DNA from: Halichondria panicea
Taxonomy: Eukaryota; Porifera; Demospongiae; Suberitida; Halichondriidae
NCBI RefSeq assembly: GCF_963675165.1
Contig: NC_087387.1
Span: 2,407,501 to 2,471,500 of the forward strand
Length of the DNA stretch: 64,000 nucleotides
Direction: 5' to 3'
This document shows, one piece after another, positions 32,901-44,904 of the stretch (its first letter is position 1; every line of letters begins with the position of its first letter). The notes beneath the pieces are model-generated. The model ran no database searches and was not told the DNA's origin. It saw only the letters and a program-made list of their open reading frames with translations. The position numbers and the translations under genes are program-made.

Positions 32901-35900
32901 ACTCGTGTCGGGCCTCCTCTGTGATGCATCTAACTATCATACCAATGAGTTAGTGTTGATCAATGTAGCATTGTTTGATGATGTGTACACATTGGTTTGT
33001 TGGTTGTTGGTAGTGTACACAAGCTTACATCACAACCACCTACGTAGATATGCTTTCTAGTAAAATCAACTGTCTATGCCTTTCAGCTAAGTTATAACTA
33101 TATATAGCACTGTGAGTTTAGTGCTGCTGGTTTTAGCACTGCACATGACTTGCACAAAGCACTATACACTTTGTATTGTCTTTGTCACAGTTCAGCGTGA
33201 TAATGTAGTCAATAGTAACCATCAAATCTGCATGACTACCATAGCAACTACTATTGTCTAGATTACCTCAACAGTTAGTCATTTGGGTGTTGGTGGTCTT
33301 GCTAAGCAACTCTTTGATGGTTAGCTGGAATGTATAATGACCCCACACAGTCTAATCAGTACGTGTAGTTATGTCTTTAGATGCTATAAATAGTACAGAC
33401 ATACATTCCACTTGTAATCTATTCGATATTTATAACTTTGGAATTATGCCTCGATGTGCGCATGCGCATGCGAGGTATATAGTAGTGTCTGTGTCTGTGT
33501 GTCTAGACTGCTATAGCCTCAATGATCAATGAAGAGCAAGTAAGATATTTTATAGGAGCTCTTATTGGCTTCTAGTCACGGTTTCTTGGATTTTTAAAAA
33601 TGTGTATTTGCAAAATAATGCTTCGTTCTCGAGGCATTGCAGCCATTTCAGAATAGTACGTAGCAAAACTTGTTCGTAGAGTGCTGCTACTCTACTTACC
33701 GCACTAGAACGTTAGAGTGAGAAAAGAGCTGCAAAGCTGCACTGCACTAGATGAGAACAGCAGCCATGGACTTGACTTTTAGCATCCTTAGCAACAATCA
33801 TGGTCAATCATTGGCCCACTCTTGCTGCATGCGAATGTAGTTATTGTACATGTGTGTATAATTATTTAATAGTAGCTTCATGTCGTAAAGCTTTTGGCGC
33901 CTGCGTCCGCTGTGCTTTCATAGACTTTGGCTTGGTTTTTAATTGTTACATTATCTTCCTAAAAATGGTTTATGTGGTTTTGTAAGAAGATTTTCGGCCC
34001 TAGGTCATGGTGTTGAAGGGATTCTGTGTAAATTCTTTGAGCTCTTGTGGTTGGCTAGCAACCACACTTCACATGTTACCTTAATTATTGTGCTCAAGAT
34101 GTCTCCTAGCAAAATTTTTGTGACTCTGAGGTCTAGTATAGCTGGTAGATCTAATGAGATGGTCTTTAACTACATGTAGATCCCATACTTATATGTATAC
34201 AAAGCCTTTCTCCCCATAATTTACTCATACACTATTGAGCAATGTGTACTCCCGCCACTCCCAGTCGCAGTCACAAACATCACAGAGGTGCGAGGCGGTC
34301 GCTCCACTGACAGCTTCAAGATCAGCAAAGACACTCACCCTGAAGATGTCTGCTTCTCCATCATCTACAAGGATGCAGGGAACAACCTGAAGACATTGGA
34401 CCTGGCCGCTCTCACCGTGGCCGACAGGACCGCATGGGTGGAAGGACTCAAGGCTATCCTGAGGCAAACTAGTGAGTGCCGTGTGTGTGCTTAGCGTTGA
34501 TCGAATGAAGCGGCATTTACTTTTTAAACTATATTTTTGCATGTGGGAGATGTGCCTGCATGGTTGTCATGAGTGTACTAAATATAGCTTGCAGCTATAA
34601 TTATGTTTGTGTGATATGTTTGTGTGTGTGATGCGCGAGCCTGGTAGCGTTTGATCTGTTAGAGACTCGAATTCTTCTCTTTGTGTGTCATACAGTAATT
34701 ATGCGTGTGGCCAACTCTCGTAATTTTATAATTTGGCGTGTGTGTTACTAGTTGGTGCGTAGGCTACTGTAGCAACTGATATCAGTAGTATTCATGTAGT
34801 TAATTAACAATGAATAGTTATGTAGCGTTAAAGGCTTCTGTGGAGATTCTGGAAGAATATCAAAGCACTACATTGTACATGTAGCTTTGTGCCTTATCTG
34901 ACACTATGTTGTTATGGCTACATACTCTTTGTTGGAGTGCACCCAAATTTCTTTATTATCCATCGGCATCCTACTGGTGCTGCAATGCTAAATATAGTAA
35001 CACTCTCTGTGCAGTATGAATCAGTGCTATAATTATAATCATACGTGTAATTGCAGGCTCCAGCGATAAGGGCGATGAGAGGTCAAAGGTCAGGGAACGC
35101 TGGCTCAAGGACCTGTTTGACCGTGCCGATAAAGACAACAGTGGCACACTGGACCTGAAGGAGGTGCTCCGTCTCATGAACGAACTTAACGTGGGCGTGT
35201 CACAGAAGCAGCTCAAGAAACAGTTTAAGGTGAGAAACGAAGAGCCAGTTAGTTAAATCAAGGGCATACCAGGGTAGTTTGGGGGGGACGGTTTACGCAG
35301 GCCGCAAAATGTTTGGCCACTCCCACATTTGTTACTCACACCCCGTATTACATGTATGCTAGTGCATCACATTAGATCTAGTTACGTATTGCACACCATA
35401 GACAGTAATAATGTGATGATGTCATTATTCTACAAAAATTGTGGGGGGAAAGGTTCACCCCAGCCCCCCACTAGATGAAACCCTGCCGGTATAAAAGAAG
35501 AGAGGGCATGCAACAGTAAAAGTTATATGTGTACTGATAGTGGAGTGCATGCCCTCTCTTCTTTTATAAGCCCTTGGTTAAATCTTAAATCTTGTTCAGC
35601 ATAGCACAGCACAGCCATTTTATTTCCTGGTTGGGATTTCTTGGAGCGAAATATAATATATAAAATTCTATTCTACATGTACATTGTATATTGAGGCCAT
35701 AACCAGGGTTAACGCGTAGTTTTAATTATATTCACAGGCCGCAGACACAGAAGGAGCCTCTGAAGGAGACCAACTCGATGGGAAACTCAACTTTGATGAA
35801 TTCTGCACTCTCTTCAAAGACCTCTCTGCTAGACCCGAGTTGAGGATGCTCTTCAACAAGTACAGCTCCAAGATGGAATGGCTGACAGTCAAGGACCTGC

Positions 35901-38900
35901 AGAAGTTCTTGCAGCTGGAGCAAGGAGCGGACAACCCCAGTCTGGAGTTCTGCACTCAGCTGGTGCAGAAATACGAGCCCACGGACGAGGGCAAGGCACA
36001 GGTGTGTGGAGTAGGGTGTTGATAGGGTGTCAATGAAAGAATGTCCTTCCATTATGAGCATAATTATGGTGGTGGAGTCTTTACCCTATGTACATGTACC
36101 AACCAATCATGTCCAGTAATTGCCATCAATGGGTCTGCTGATCCTTACCCACACTGTAGAAAACAGTATATTCCGTTTGTCATGCTGGCGATCTTTACCC
36201 AACAAGACTTTATGTTATATTTGTCTTTTGTTTCTGTTGATCCTTACCAACACAATATAGATAACAGTATATTCCTTTTGTTATACTGGCGATCTTTACC
36301 CAACAAGGCTTTATGTTATATTTGTCTTTTGTTTCTGTTGATCCTTACCAACACAATATAGATAACAGTGTATTCCTTTTGTTATACTGGCGATCTTTAC
36401 CCAACATGGCTTTATGTTATATTTGTCTTTTGTTTCTGTTGATCCTTACCAACGCAATATAGATAACAAACAGTGTATTCGTTTGTTATACTGGCGATCT
36501 TTACCCAACAGGGCTTCATGAGCATGGATGGCTTCTCTCAGTTCATGCTGGGGCCTGAGAACGACATCATCAATGTTGATCGCTGCTCCATAATCTACCA
36601 GGACATGACCCAGCCCCTTTCCCACTACTACATTGCCTCCTCTCACAACACCTACCTTCTAGAGGACCAGCTGAAGGGACCTTCGTCTTGTGAGGCCTAC
36701 GTGCGAGCTCTGAGGAAGGGCTGCAGATGTGTCGAGTGTAAGTTATGGGTGTGTGGAGTGTGTAAAGTGACATCGTTGGCTCCACTTAAATTCATAATTA
36801 ATGATGCAGCATGCAATTTATACATGTAAGTTTCGGTGTATAGTGTACTCATGTTCTTATCCCCTCCCCCCATACACACAGTGGACTGCTGGGATGGTCC
36901 TGATGGGGAGCCCATCATTTACCATGGTTACACCCTCACCTCTAAGATTCCCTTCAATGAGGTCATCGAGGCAGTTCGTGACCACGCCTTTGTGGCGTCA
37001 ACGTGAGTGGTGTTATTACTGGCTGTATACATAGTTATGTGCTCACACCAGTTATGAGAGACCTATTATCTGAGTGAGTGTAGTTATATGTATACCCTCC
37101 CTGCTTAGTAATGGTCAAGTATATTCTATGTGCTGTACAGTTTTGTGCAATAATTTGGGTGTTTTTAAGCTGCATGCACTAGCCATTAATTAGACTGATA
37201 CATGTGTCACTCTCGTACGGCCGGTATGCTCATGCAGTCTGTATGTATATAACGATTATGGTCTCTGTTTCTCTACCCCCTTCTTAACCCTGTGTAGATA
37301 CCCTGTGATCCTGTCCATAGAGAACCACTGCTCTGTCCCCCAACAGGCCCGCATGGCTGAGATCATGAAAGAGATTCTTGGAGATACTCTCTATGACGAC
37401 GCGCGAGACGAGAGCAGGACCATCCTGCCCTCCCCTGAGGATCTCAGGAGGAAGATCCTTGTCAAGGTAACTGCATTTGAACACTGTTTGTATAAAATTC
37501 CATTGTTGTAACGCACGTCATTGTTCACATCCAAAAACAAAATTGGAAATTGGTTGAGGTGAGCAATTTTCCCTCTCTCCCCCTTAAATATACATAATTA
37601 TATATAATTATGGTCGGCATTGTGAACAGTACAATTAACGCCTTATCCCATCTTCTTTACCCTCAGGGCAAGAAGTTGAACAAGACCGTGGAGGAGGCTG
37701 ATGACGACGAAGGTGAAGTTACTGATGAGGACGAGGCTGAAGAAATAGACCAGACTCACAAAGTCGAACCTGAGGTAAGTTGTGTACTTGTTATTTTTAA
37801 AAGAGCAACCCTCGTTTTAGGCTTATGATTAGCAATTTGTAAGGCTATCCGAGACACTCTCTACAGTAGCATTTTCTGAAACCTTTTTCTTCGCTGATGC
37901 AGTACAAAGGGAAAAATCTTATAATACCTGCCTTTGCTTGCAAAGGTCATCGTACAATTACTGACGTACATGTAGTCGACTGCTTGTTGGTTATAGGCTC
38001 TGTATCTACCCCTATAGGCCAAGCCAGAGGAGGACAAGCCAGCTGAGGACAAACCAGCTGAGGACAAACCAGCTGAGGACAAGCCAGCCGAGGATAAGCC
38101 AGCTGAGGACAAACCAGCTGAAGATAAGCCAGCTGAGGACAAACCAGCTGAGGACAAACCAGCCGAGGACAAACCAGCCGAGGACAAACCAGCTGAAGAC
38201 AAACCAGCCGAAGACAAACCAGCTGAGGACAAGCCAGCCGAGGACAAACCAGCCGAAGACAAACCAGCTGCTTCAGGAGAAGATGCAACAGATGGCGCCA
38301 AAGGAGGTAAGTAGTCCCCTTACATACATGACATGGTATAAGTGACATTGTCTTTATCTTTGTATCCACAGATGCTACCCCCCGCAAGCAGCGCTCGGTG
38401 AGCTTCAGGTCTCGCCAGAGGAAGACTACTGTGACTCAGAAGCCAAAGAAGAAGATCAAGCTCAACTCTAAGCTGTCTAAGTGTGTCAACTATGTCCAGT
38501 CTGTTCACTTCCCTGGCATCGAGGGATATGATGGAGGTGGGCGTGGTCTGTGAGATGAGAGGGAGGGAATGAGATTGCTGTTTCACATATTGTATATATT
38601 ATTATTATTGTCTCTACGCCGTTACAGTACAAATAATGTACCGTATATGTATGTATACATGTTCAAAGACAGTAATCCTTGATGGTAATTCCATGTACAT
38701 AACCGACAAGGACTTAAAACGTTGGTGTGTTTTCACCGATTGATAACTATCCATCTCTTTCCTCGACAGTGAGCCCCGCTCCCGGCAAGTGTTGGCAGAT
38801 GAGCTCGTTCGGAGAGAGCACTGCCACAAAGTTGAGCAAAGAGAGTGCAGTGAGGTACGTCACCTACAACAAGGTCCAAGTCAGCCGCACATACCCTAAG

Positions 38901-41900
38901 GGCTCTCGTGTCGACTCCTCCAACTATGACCCCACCCCTATGTGGAACGCTGGATGCCAGATTGGTGCGTGATGTTTTGTTTCGTTTGCAAATGTTGCGC
39001 GTGTCTGTATGTACATGTACATGTAGCTTCACTTGCTATATTTGTTAGCGACCTATTATACCGTATTACTGTATGTTGGAAAAACTTGTTGTGGCAATAC
39101 ATTGGCTTTGGGACTTTTAGTTGGTAGCGTGGCCGAGCGGTCTAAGGCGCTGGTTTAAGGCACCAGTCATTTCGATGGTGTGGGTTCGAATCCCACCGCT
39201 GCCACTTTTTTCATAGGCAATGTACATAATGTATGTCATTGTTTTATGTAGTCCCTCTCCCCCTCCAGTTGCCCTAAACTACCAGACTCCTGGCAAGGCC
39301 ATGGACCTCAACGAGGGCAAGTTCCGAGACAATGGTGGGTGTGGCTACCTCCTCAAGCCAGCCATCATGAGAGAAGGTGAGAACGCTAGCCGTGGGTACA
39401 GTTTGTTAGTGACACATTGTGGGAGCTATCTCCAGGTGTGAAATTTGGATGAAAAATTAGATGAACCAGTCAGTCCTAGACTATAATAATAAATTGAAGT
39501 GTAAGGGACTTTGCTGTAATAAGTGTGTATATTTATTGTCCACGTAGACTTGTCACGATTTGACCACAATCAGCGTAGCGTGCACTTCTCTGGCTTCACC
39601 CCCAAAGTCATCACAGTGAAGGTACATACCAGTGCACAGGTGCTGGTGCTGAAGATATAGAACAAATATCAGCGTGGTTATATAAACATTTTTGGTCTTT
39701 AATTTCTGAGTAACAAATTTTTTGCCTATTGGTCTCTTGAGCTGTTTTTAGCTGTAACATTCCATAGCACTGTATTTTTTATTGCTGACCAATTGTGTTG
39801 ATACGCTTTGTGTGCATGTCAAAATCATACTACATTGGGCCTATCGAACTATAATTGTGTACAAATGATAATTATTTTTGTATGTGGTATACTACAGTGA
39901 TTAAGTAGGCATTATTGCCATCTAGCTGTTACTGCTATAGATGTGACACAATCTCCCCCTTCCCAGGTGATCAGTGGCCAGAAGTTGCCCAAGCCGGGTG
40001 ACAAAAAGGGAGAAATCATCGACCCCTACGTCGTACTGCAGGTGGTGGGGGCGGAGTGTGACAACCAGAAGTTCAGGTCCAAAACTGTCAATGATAACGG
40101 TGTGTGTTGTGTGTACATTAAGTGTGTAAGGTGTGTGGGGAGCATGGAGGAACTGCGTGGGTGGCCTGAAGTACTCTTTATACTTCATGTCTTTCAAACT
40201 TTTATAGTTCCTTGTATTGTGTCCATGGTGTAATACACGTACTGCACTGTTGTCTACATGGAAGTAGAAATTTGTGGGATATATACTTGGTCTATTGACA
40301 TAATTACTGTATGAAAGGAACATCTGTAGTGTGGGTTTGTAGGCATTGAAAGAAACACACGTACCATAGAAATGAGGGGTATAAGGTCACAGTACGATGG
40401 TGTTGATCGTAAACTTAATAATCATGCATGTACATTTACATGTGTACATGAAAGTGGTGTGTGTGAGTGGGTATTGAGGGGTAACACATATTAGCGTGGT
40501 TTGCATGGATTTTGTGGTAACACAATACAGAAGAAATGTTTGTTTTTTAATTATTGTGTCCTCATTCTATTCCGACAGGATTCAATCCCAGGTGGTCAGA
40601 CCAGAGCTTCCAGATGCAAGTCCGTTTCCCAGAACTAGCTGTGCTCAGGGTTAAAGTGATGGACGAGGATTGGGGTCCAAATGCTGATGATTTCATTGGC
40701 TCGTACACCCTCCCCCTCAATTGCCTGGTGCCCGGCTATCGTCATGTCCACCTCACTAAGAGCGGACTCAAGATGGAGAGTGGGTCGCTGTTCCTACACA
40801 TCCAGATCCAGGACTACGTTGCCCCACACAGAGCATTTGTGAGTGCTTGTCTCTAGAAAGAAACTGTTTGTCTTACACCCCTTTTCACCTCACTTGAATT
40901 TGTTTTTTAAAGCAAAAACGCATAAATGCTACACTAATTGTCATCAAGTGTGTAGAATAAGTGTACAGAGCCTATGGTGTGGTCCCACTGTGCACACTGT
41001 AGTACTAGTACTTAGTGGTTTATGGACGGCCACCTGGGTCAAAAATAGAGTATCAGCATCAAGGACCAGACTGTCAGCAATCAGTGATTCCAGGAAATCC
41101 ATGTACTAGCAATCAGTGATATTCTAGGAAATGGATGTACTAGCAATCAGTGATTCCAGGAAATGATCCCAGTAAATCTAGCAATCAGTGATTCTAGGAA
41201 ATCCATGTATTAGCAATCAGTGATTCCAGGAAATCCAATCAGTGATTCCAGGAAATCATCCCAGTAAATGGTCCAGCAATCAGTCATTCTAGGAAATGGA
41301 TGGGCCTGCAATTGATTACCAGTACAGTACTGTGATCCTATAATCATGCACACCTGCACAGTTCTGTGATCCTGTAATCGATGCACACCTGCACGGCAGT
41401 GGCTATATCCCTTTACTGGTCAAATTGTTGTAAATTTACAACAACAATCTGGGAGGGAGCGTGTTATCAACTTGTGAATGTTGCATGATATTGGATTCTG
41501 TGGCAGATTGGATAGTGTCATGAATCCGATTATCCTTTGAAGTTCTGCTGAGCTGTTCAATTAGGACACTTAAAAAAAAATAAAAAAGTAAAATAAAAAA
41601 GGTTTAAAACAAGCTATACAGCATGTAGGACTGAGTAGTATCCATTGGTAGACCCTCTGGACTATCTTGGTAGCCATAGAATATTTTCGAAGAGGAAGCA
41701 GCAAGCCATTTGTGTACACAGGCACTTCACTAGTGGACACAAGCTCTACAATAGTCTACATGCTTGCTAAGCAGCTTAGTTGACCAGAGTGCAGCTTTTA
41801 AAGGCCACACATACTTCCATCGAGGCAGCAGCAAGGCATAAAATCGATGGTTAGTTTGTGCACAACCATTGACCCACGCCCATCTCTACAAGCCATAGCC

Positions 41901-44900
41901 ACTTCATTGGGGGCGGCGATAACATCAAGCTAATTAATTTTGGTGGGTTGGGCTCAGATGCAAACTGGAACTCAGAACTCTGCATGAGGCCCGGCCCATG
42001 ACTGGAGGAGCACCGATTACCTGAAATCACTGGTTTGCTGGGTGCATGCATCAGTTACCTGGAATCAGTTGCTAGCGCATCGATTCACTAGGTCTAGATG
42101 TTGCAGCCCCCACCCATTTCCTAGCATCACTGATTGCTAGTACATGGATTTCCTACAATTACTGATTGCTAGTACATTGATTTCCTACAATCACTGATTG
42201 CTATTACATCGATTTCCTGGAATCACTGATTGCTGACAGTCTGGTCCTTGATGCTGATACTCTATTTTTGACCCAGGTGGCGTTCCATAGTGGTTGGCTA
42301 TGTGTTTCTGATGGTTATGGTTTGCATTTCAAGTGAGATGAAAAGATTTCTGCAGTATTCACCTAGTTGTGCCTGTGACATGTATTGTTGTTACCTTGTG
42401 TTTTACTGTAGGGCAAGACCAAGACTACTCTGAAGCTCAAGAAATCCAGAGAGGTTAGTCTAAGATTTTAGAATGAATCTTCCATGCCTCATGTTTGACA
42501 ATGTACATTTACAGCTAGCTTATGTACATGTATACAGCTTGTAATCATTCAATCATAAATGTCCGTCTTTCAGTACCCTGAACACCACCAAGTTGGCCAC
42601 CAAGGCATTGACCTTCATTTCCGCAACATCCCCGCTGTCTTGCACAGAGCAGTGGACATGAGAGAGGACTTCACCTTTTACCTTCTCCACTTCAAGGAGC
42701 TGGTCGGCCATGGACCTCAGGCTTCTCTCAGTGACTGTGTAGAGCTGCTTGCTGCCAGGGCAACCAGTGCAGGTCTCAGCTTGTGTCTACAGGAGCAGGG
42801 AGAGGTGAGCTGTCTGTTATGTACTGTTTCGTTTTGAGTCATTATACCTTCGGATACATGTACATGTATGCTGCATAGTGTAGCTGCAACAAAATATTTA
42901 ACTGCATGTGTGTGCATGCATATATTATGTGGTATTATGTAATGTAGGTATATATTGGCAGTAGACAGTGACTAATGCTCTTAACTTAATTAAGGTGAAA
43001 GCTAGTACCTTGTTTTCTGTTGGAATTCCTAGTACTGTGGGGGTCTGTATAGGTGATTGATAGGGAATGGAATTATTCTGGTGTATATCCAGTTTTGGTT
43101 ATGATTGGGACATTAAGTTGGAAGCTTACTTAGGGTTAGGCAGTAGACAGTGACTAATGCTCTTAACTTAATTGAGGTGAAAGCTAGTACCTTGTTTTCT
43201 GTTAGAATTCCTAGTACTGTGGGGGTCTGTGTATAGGTGATTGATGGGAATGGAATTATTCTCTGTGTATATAGAGTTTTGGTTATGATTGGGACATTAG
43301 TTGGAAGCATACTTAGGGTAATAGATGTCTAAAATGCGGTTATGATTGGGACATTAGTTGGAAGCATACTTAGGGATGTCTATGATTGGGACATTAGTTG
43401 GAAGCATACTTAGGGATGTCTAAAATGCGGTTATGATTGGGACATTAGTTGGAAGCATACTTAGGGTAATATTGGAAGCATACTTAGGGTAATAGATGTC
43501 TATGGCATTTTAGTAGTTTTGATTGCTAAAATGTTACTGTTCTCGCCTTAATTGGTGTTGGTTGTGACACATGTGTGTATACAGTTGAATTCTCCTGGCA
43601 ATAATTATTTATTCCTTTACTTCAGAGTGAAGAGACCAGGGTGTATCAAATGAGTATGGTCTCGGGAGTAGTGCCAGCGTCAATACAGCCCATGTTGGAT
43701 ACATTCAACCAACTCAACTCATCCATTCAGGCACTCATCGTGCATGGTCAGCCCACTATCAACGAGGTACATACAGTAGTAGCTAGGTCACATGATCAAT
43801 GTCTGTAGTTGTAATTATACCAGCTGTCACACATTTCATTCGAGTATATACATACAAGCAGGAGTGTATATCTTCATACACTCCTGATACAAGTACATAC
43901 ACTGTATGTCCCTGCTAACATAGGTCAAAGTACGTAACTCCTGCACGAGATAACTCTCAACGTGTAGGAACAATGTTCACACTTATTGAGCTTCGTTGGT
44001 CCTCATATTCCTTGTGACTCATAGTGGTATTAATTATACTTTTGTATTACTCTTGTACAGCTTCAGGTCATCCACAAGGAGGCCAAGGAACAGGAGGATG
44101 CCCTGAGGCAGCACATCAATGACACTCCCCCCAAGAGACCTGACCTCGTACGTACAGTATACATGAATTAGTGATTTGCCATGCTGCCCCTATGGTGTGT
44201 GCATACTGGCATACCGATGACACGCTTTGAATCTTTGTTTTGTGGTGTGTGCAGGTGTTGGACCAGTATGCTCGTACCATGTTCACTGTGTCCACTGAAG
44301 CTGAACGACTGACAGCTGCCAAAGAACAGGCTGCTGACACACTGAAGAAGGTGGGTCTATCTACGTGTGTGTGTGTGTTTTCAGTGGTGTCTGAACAGAT
44401 GTGTGTATATGCATGCATGATGTGTGTGGTTGTTTATAGGATGTTTTATTTCTTGTGGGACCGTATAGGGATTCAAATGCGAGGTTCTTCTATCATGCAA
44501 GTTTCACATAGACTGCAAACAAAATTCACGCGAACAGTGAGCGTGCGCATGTAATTTGTAATAGCAATAGGCAGGGTTTCATATGGGATTTTCCCCCTAG
44601 AAATCTAAAAATAGTATACAATCGAACAGACTAGTAAAATTAACTTAAAAGCATAAAAAAAAACCAAATTGCACCTCAAATGACCGTTCCTCAAAAAGTT
44701 TTCGAGGGAGGACCCGCCTCCCAGCTAAAATGAAACCTAATTGAGGTGTGCACTATCATTTGTAAATGGCATTTGGAAACCCGATATTGTACCAGTCACA
44801 TACCACAGATACGTTCAATAATATAATCTCTCTTATTCTCTCTCATGTGCAGTTGTTTGGAGCAGCTACAAGTGCTGGTATTGCATTGAAACCCACTCAA

Positions 44901-44903
44901 TAA
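29957..44903 (+). CDS. Phosphoinositide phospholipase C, delta-like, with acidic N-terminus and novel C-terminal extension, 1315 aa
   Basis: Hydrolyses PIP2 to IP3 and diacylglycerol at the plasma membrane. Exons: 29957-30027, 30986-31575, 32085-32231, 34265-34471, 35057-35229, 35738-36001, 36512-36737, 36882-37002, 37298-37466, 37667-37774, 38018-38306, 38372-38536, 38770-38964, 39269-39376, 39548-39621, 39967-40099, 40579-40838, 42412-42453, 42574-42804, 43626-43766, 44061-44147, 44255-44350, 44853-44903. Order: Pro/Glu-rich N-terminus (1-220), PH (about 221-338), EF-hands (339-484; loop [12 protein letters not shown]), X box (485-656) with His529, Asn530, Glu559, Asp561, His574 and Glu608 all in place, acidic and PAEDK-repeat linker (657-790), Y box (to 969; [13 protein letters not shown]), C2 (970-1100). 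The catalytic set is complete, so it should be active. Residues 1101-1315 are an extension I do not recognise; delta enzymes normally end with C2. The stop overlaps an AATAAA. Confidence 0.93.
31010..31420 (+). repeat. Coding Pro/Glu tandem repeat ([10 protein letters not shown] units)
   Basis: Phospholipase exon 2 contains imperfect 30-bp units reading roughly [16 protein letters not shown]. They give a long acidic, extended N-terminal tail before the PH domain. The units share codons, which implies expansion by slippage. Confidence 0.85.
32798..32921. mobile_element. MITE, CAGAGGAGG family (MULE-like), copy 1
   Basis: A 124-bp element with inverted ends CAGAGGAGGTACGACAC / GTGTCGGGCCTCCTCTG. 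It is flanked by the perfect 9-bp duplication TGATGCATC (32789-32797 and 32922-32930). It lies in phospholipase intron 3. Non-coding. Confidence 0.85.
33447..34110. repeat. Dispersed repeat, copy 2 (phospholipase intron 3)
   Basis: This copy matches 20797-21460 along most of its length, beginning near CCTCGATGTGCGCATGCGCA. Non-coding. The remainder of intron 3 shows no gene. Confidence 0.65.
36110..36511 (+). repeat. 101-bp intronic tandem repeat ending at the exon 7 acceptor
   Basis: Four units start CTGGCGATCTTTACCCAACA at 36185, 36286, 36387 and 36491 (spacing 101, 101, 104). The last unit contains the true acceptor, CCCAACAG/GGCTTCATG; earlier units carry look-alikes (CCCAACAAGGCTTTATG). 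The array lies in phospholipase intron 6. Confidence 0.9.
38034..38270 (+). repeat. 15-bp coding minisatellite (PAEDK)n in the X-Y linker
   Basis: About 16 tandem 15-bp units (CCAGCTGAGGACAAR) encode PAEDK in phospholipase exon 11; four further PAEDK units occur in exon 2 (about 31424-31484). The length is a multiple of three, so copy number can vary in frame. In other phospholipases an acidic X-Y linker occludes the active site, so array length could tune autoinhibition (inference). Confidence 0.9.
39123..39204 (+). tRNA. tRNA-Leu: tRNA-Leu (anticodon AAG)
   Basis: An 82-nt cloverleaf lies in phospholipase intron 13 on the same strand. The acceptor stem GGTAGCG pairs with CGCTGCC (one G-T), the discriminator is A, anticodon stem CTGGT/ACCAG holds the loop TTAAGGC (anticodon AAG, G37), the long variable arm is typical of Leu, and the T arm is GTGGG-TTCGAAT-CCCAC. 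A six-T Pol III terminator follows at 39206-39211. A-box (TGGCCGAGCGG) and B-box (GGTTCGAATCC) are intact. No intron is seen. Confidence 0.96.
41021..42287. mobile_element. hAT-like foldback element with 30-bp subterminal repeats (phospholipase intron 17)
   Basis: The 8 bases TAGTGGTT flank it on both sides (41013-41020, 42288-42295). The ends are inverse copies: CCACCTGGGTCAAAAATAGA ... left and TCTATTTTTGACCCAGGTGG right, followed inward by CAATCAGTGATTCYAGGAAAT units that recur at least six times on the left and in inverse form four times on the right. An 8-bp duplication and subterminal repeats fit a hAT-type non-autonomous element. No transposase is seen. Confidence 0.8.
42957..43500. 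repeat. Intronic tandem repeats (phospholipase intron 19)
   Basis: A block of about 182 bp beginning GCAGTAGACAGTGACTAATG is present twice in tandem (42957 and 43139). It is followed by several 40-60-bp units of TTATGATTGGGACATTAGTT with GGAAGCATACTTAGGG up to about 43500. Confidence 0.85.
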
Positions 44904-44904
44904 A
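44899..44904 (+). terminator. Poly(A) signal overlapping the phospholipase stop codon
   Basis: AATAAA spans the last codon (CAA) and the stop (TAA). If it is used, the 3' UTR would be only some 15-30 nt long. A weaker downstream signal cannot be excluded. Confidence 0.5.

Noticed and set aside
36110-36511. CRISPR-like array (four regular 101-bp units)
   Set aside because: Units are fully repeated with no unique spacers, and the sequence is a eukaryotic intron; it is an ordinary tandem repeat.
37861-38387. Minus-strand open frames rich in LSSAG and [10 protein letters not shown] repeats
   Set aside because: They are shadows of the PAEDK minisatellite on the plus strand, where splice sites, frame and flanking PLC domains all agree.
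39205-39220. Splice acceptor directly after the tRNA (TTTTTTCATAG)
   Set aside because: The six-T run is better explained as the Pol III terminator, and the true exon 14 acceptor at 39268 keeps the PLC frame.
41021-42287. CRISPR-like or satellite array of CAATCAGTGATTC units
   Set aside because: The units appear in opposite orientations at two ends of an element with an 8-bp target duplication, which fits a foldback transposon.
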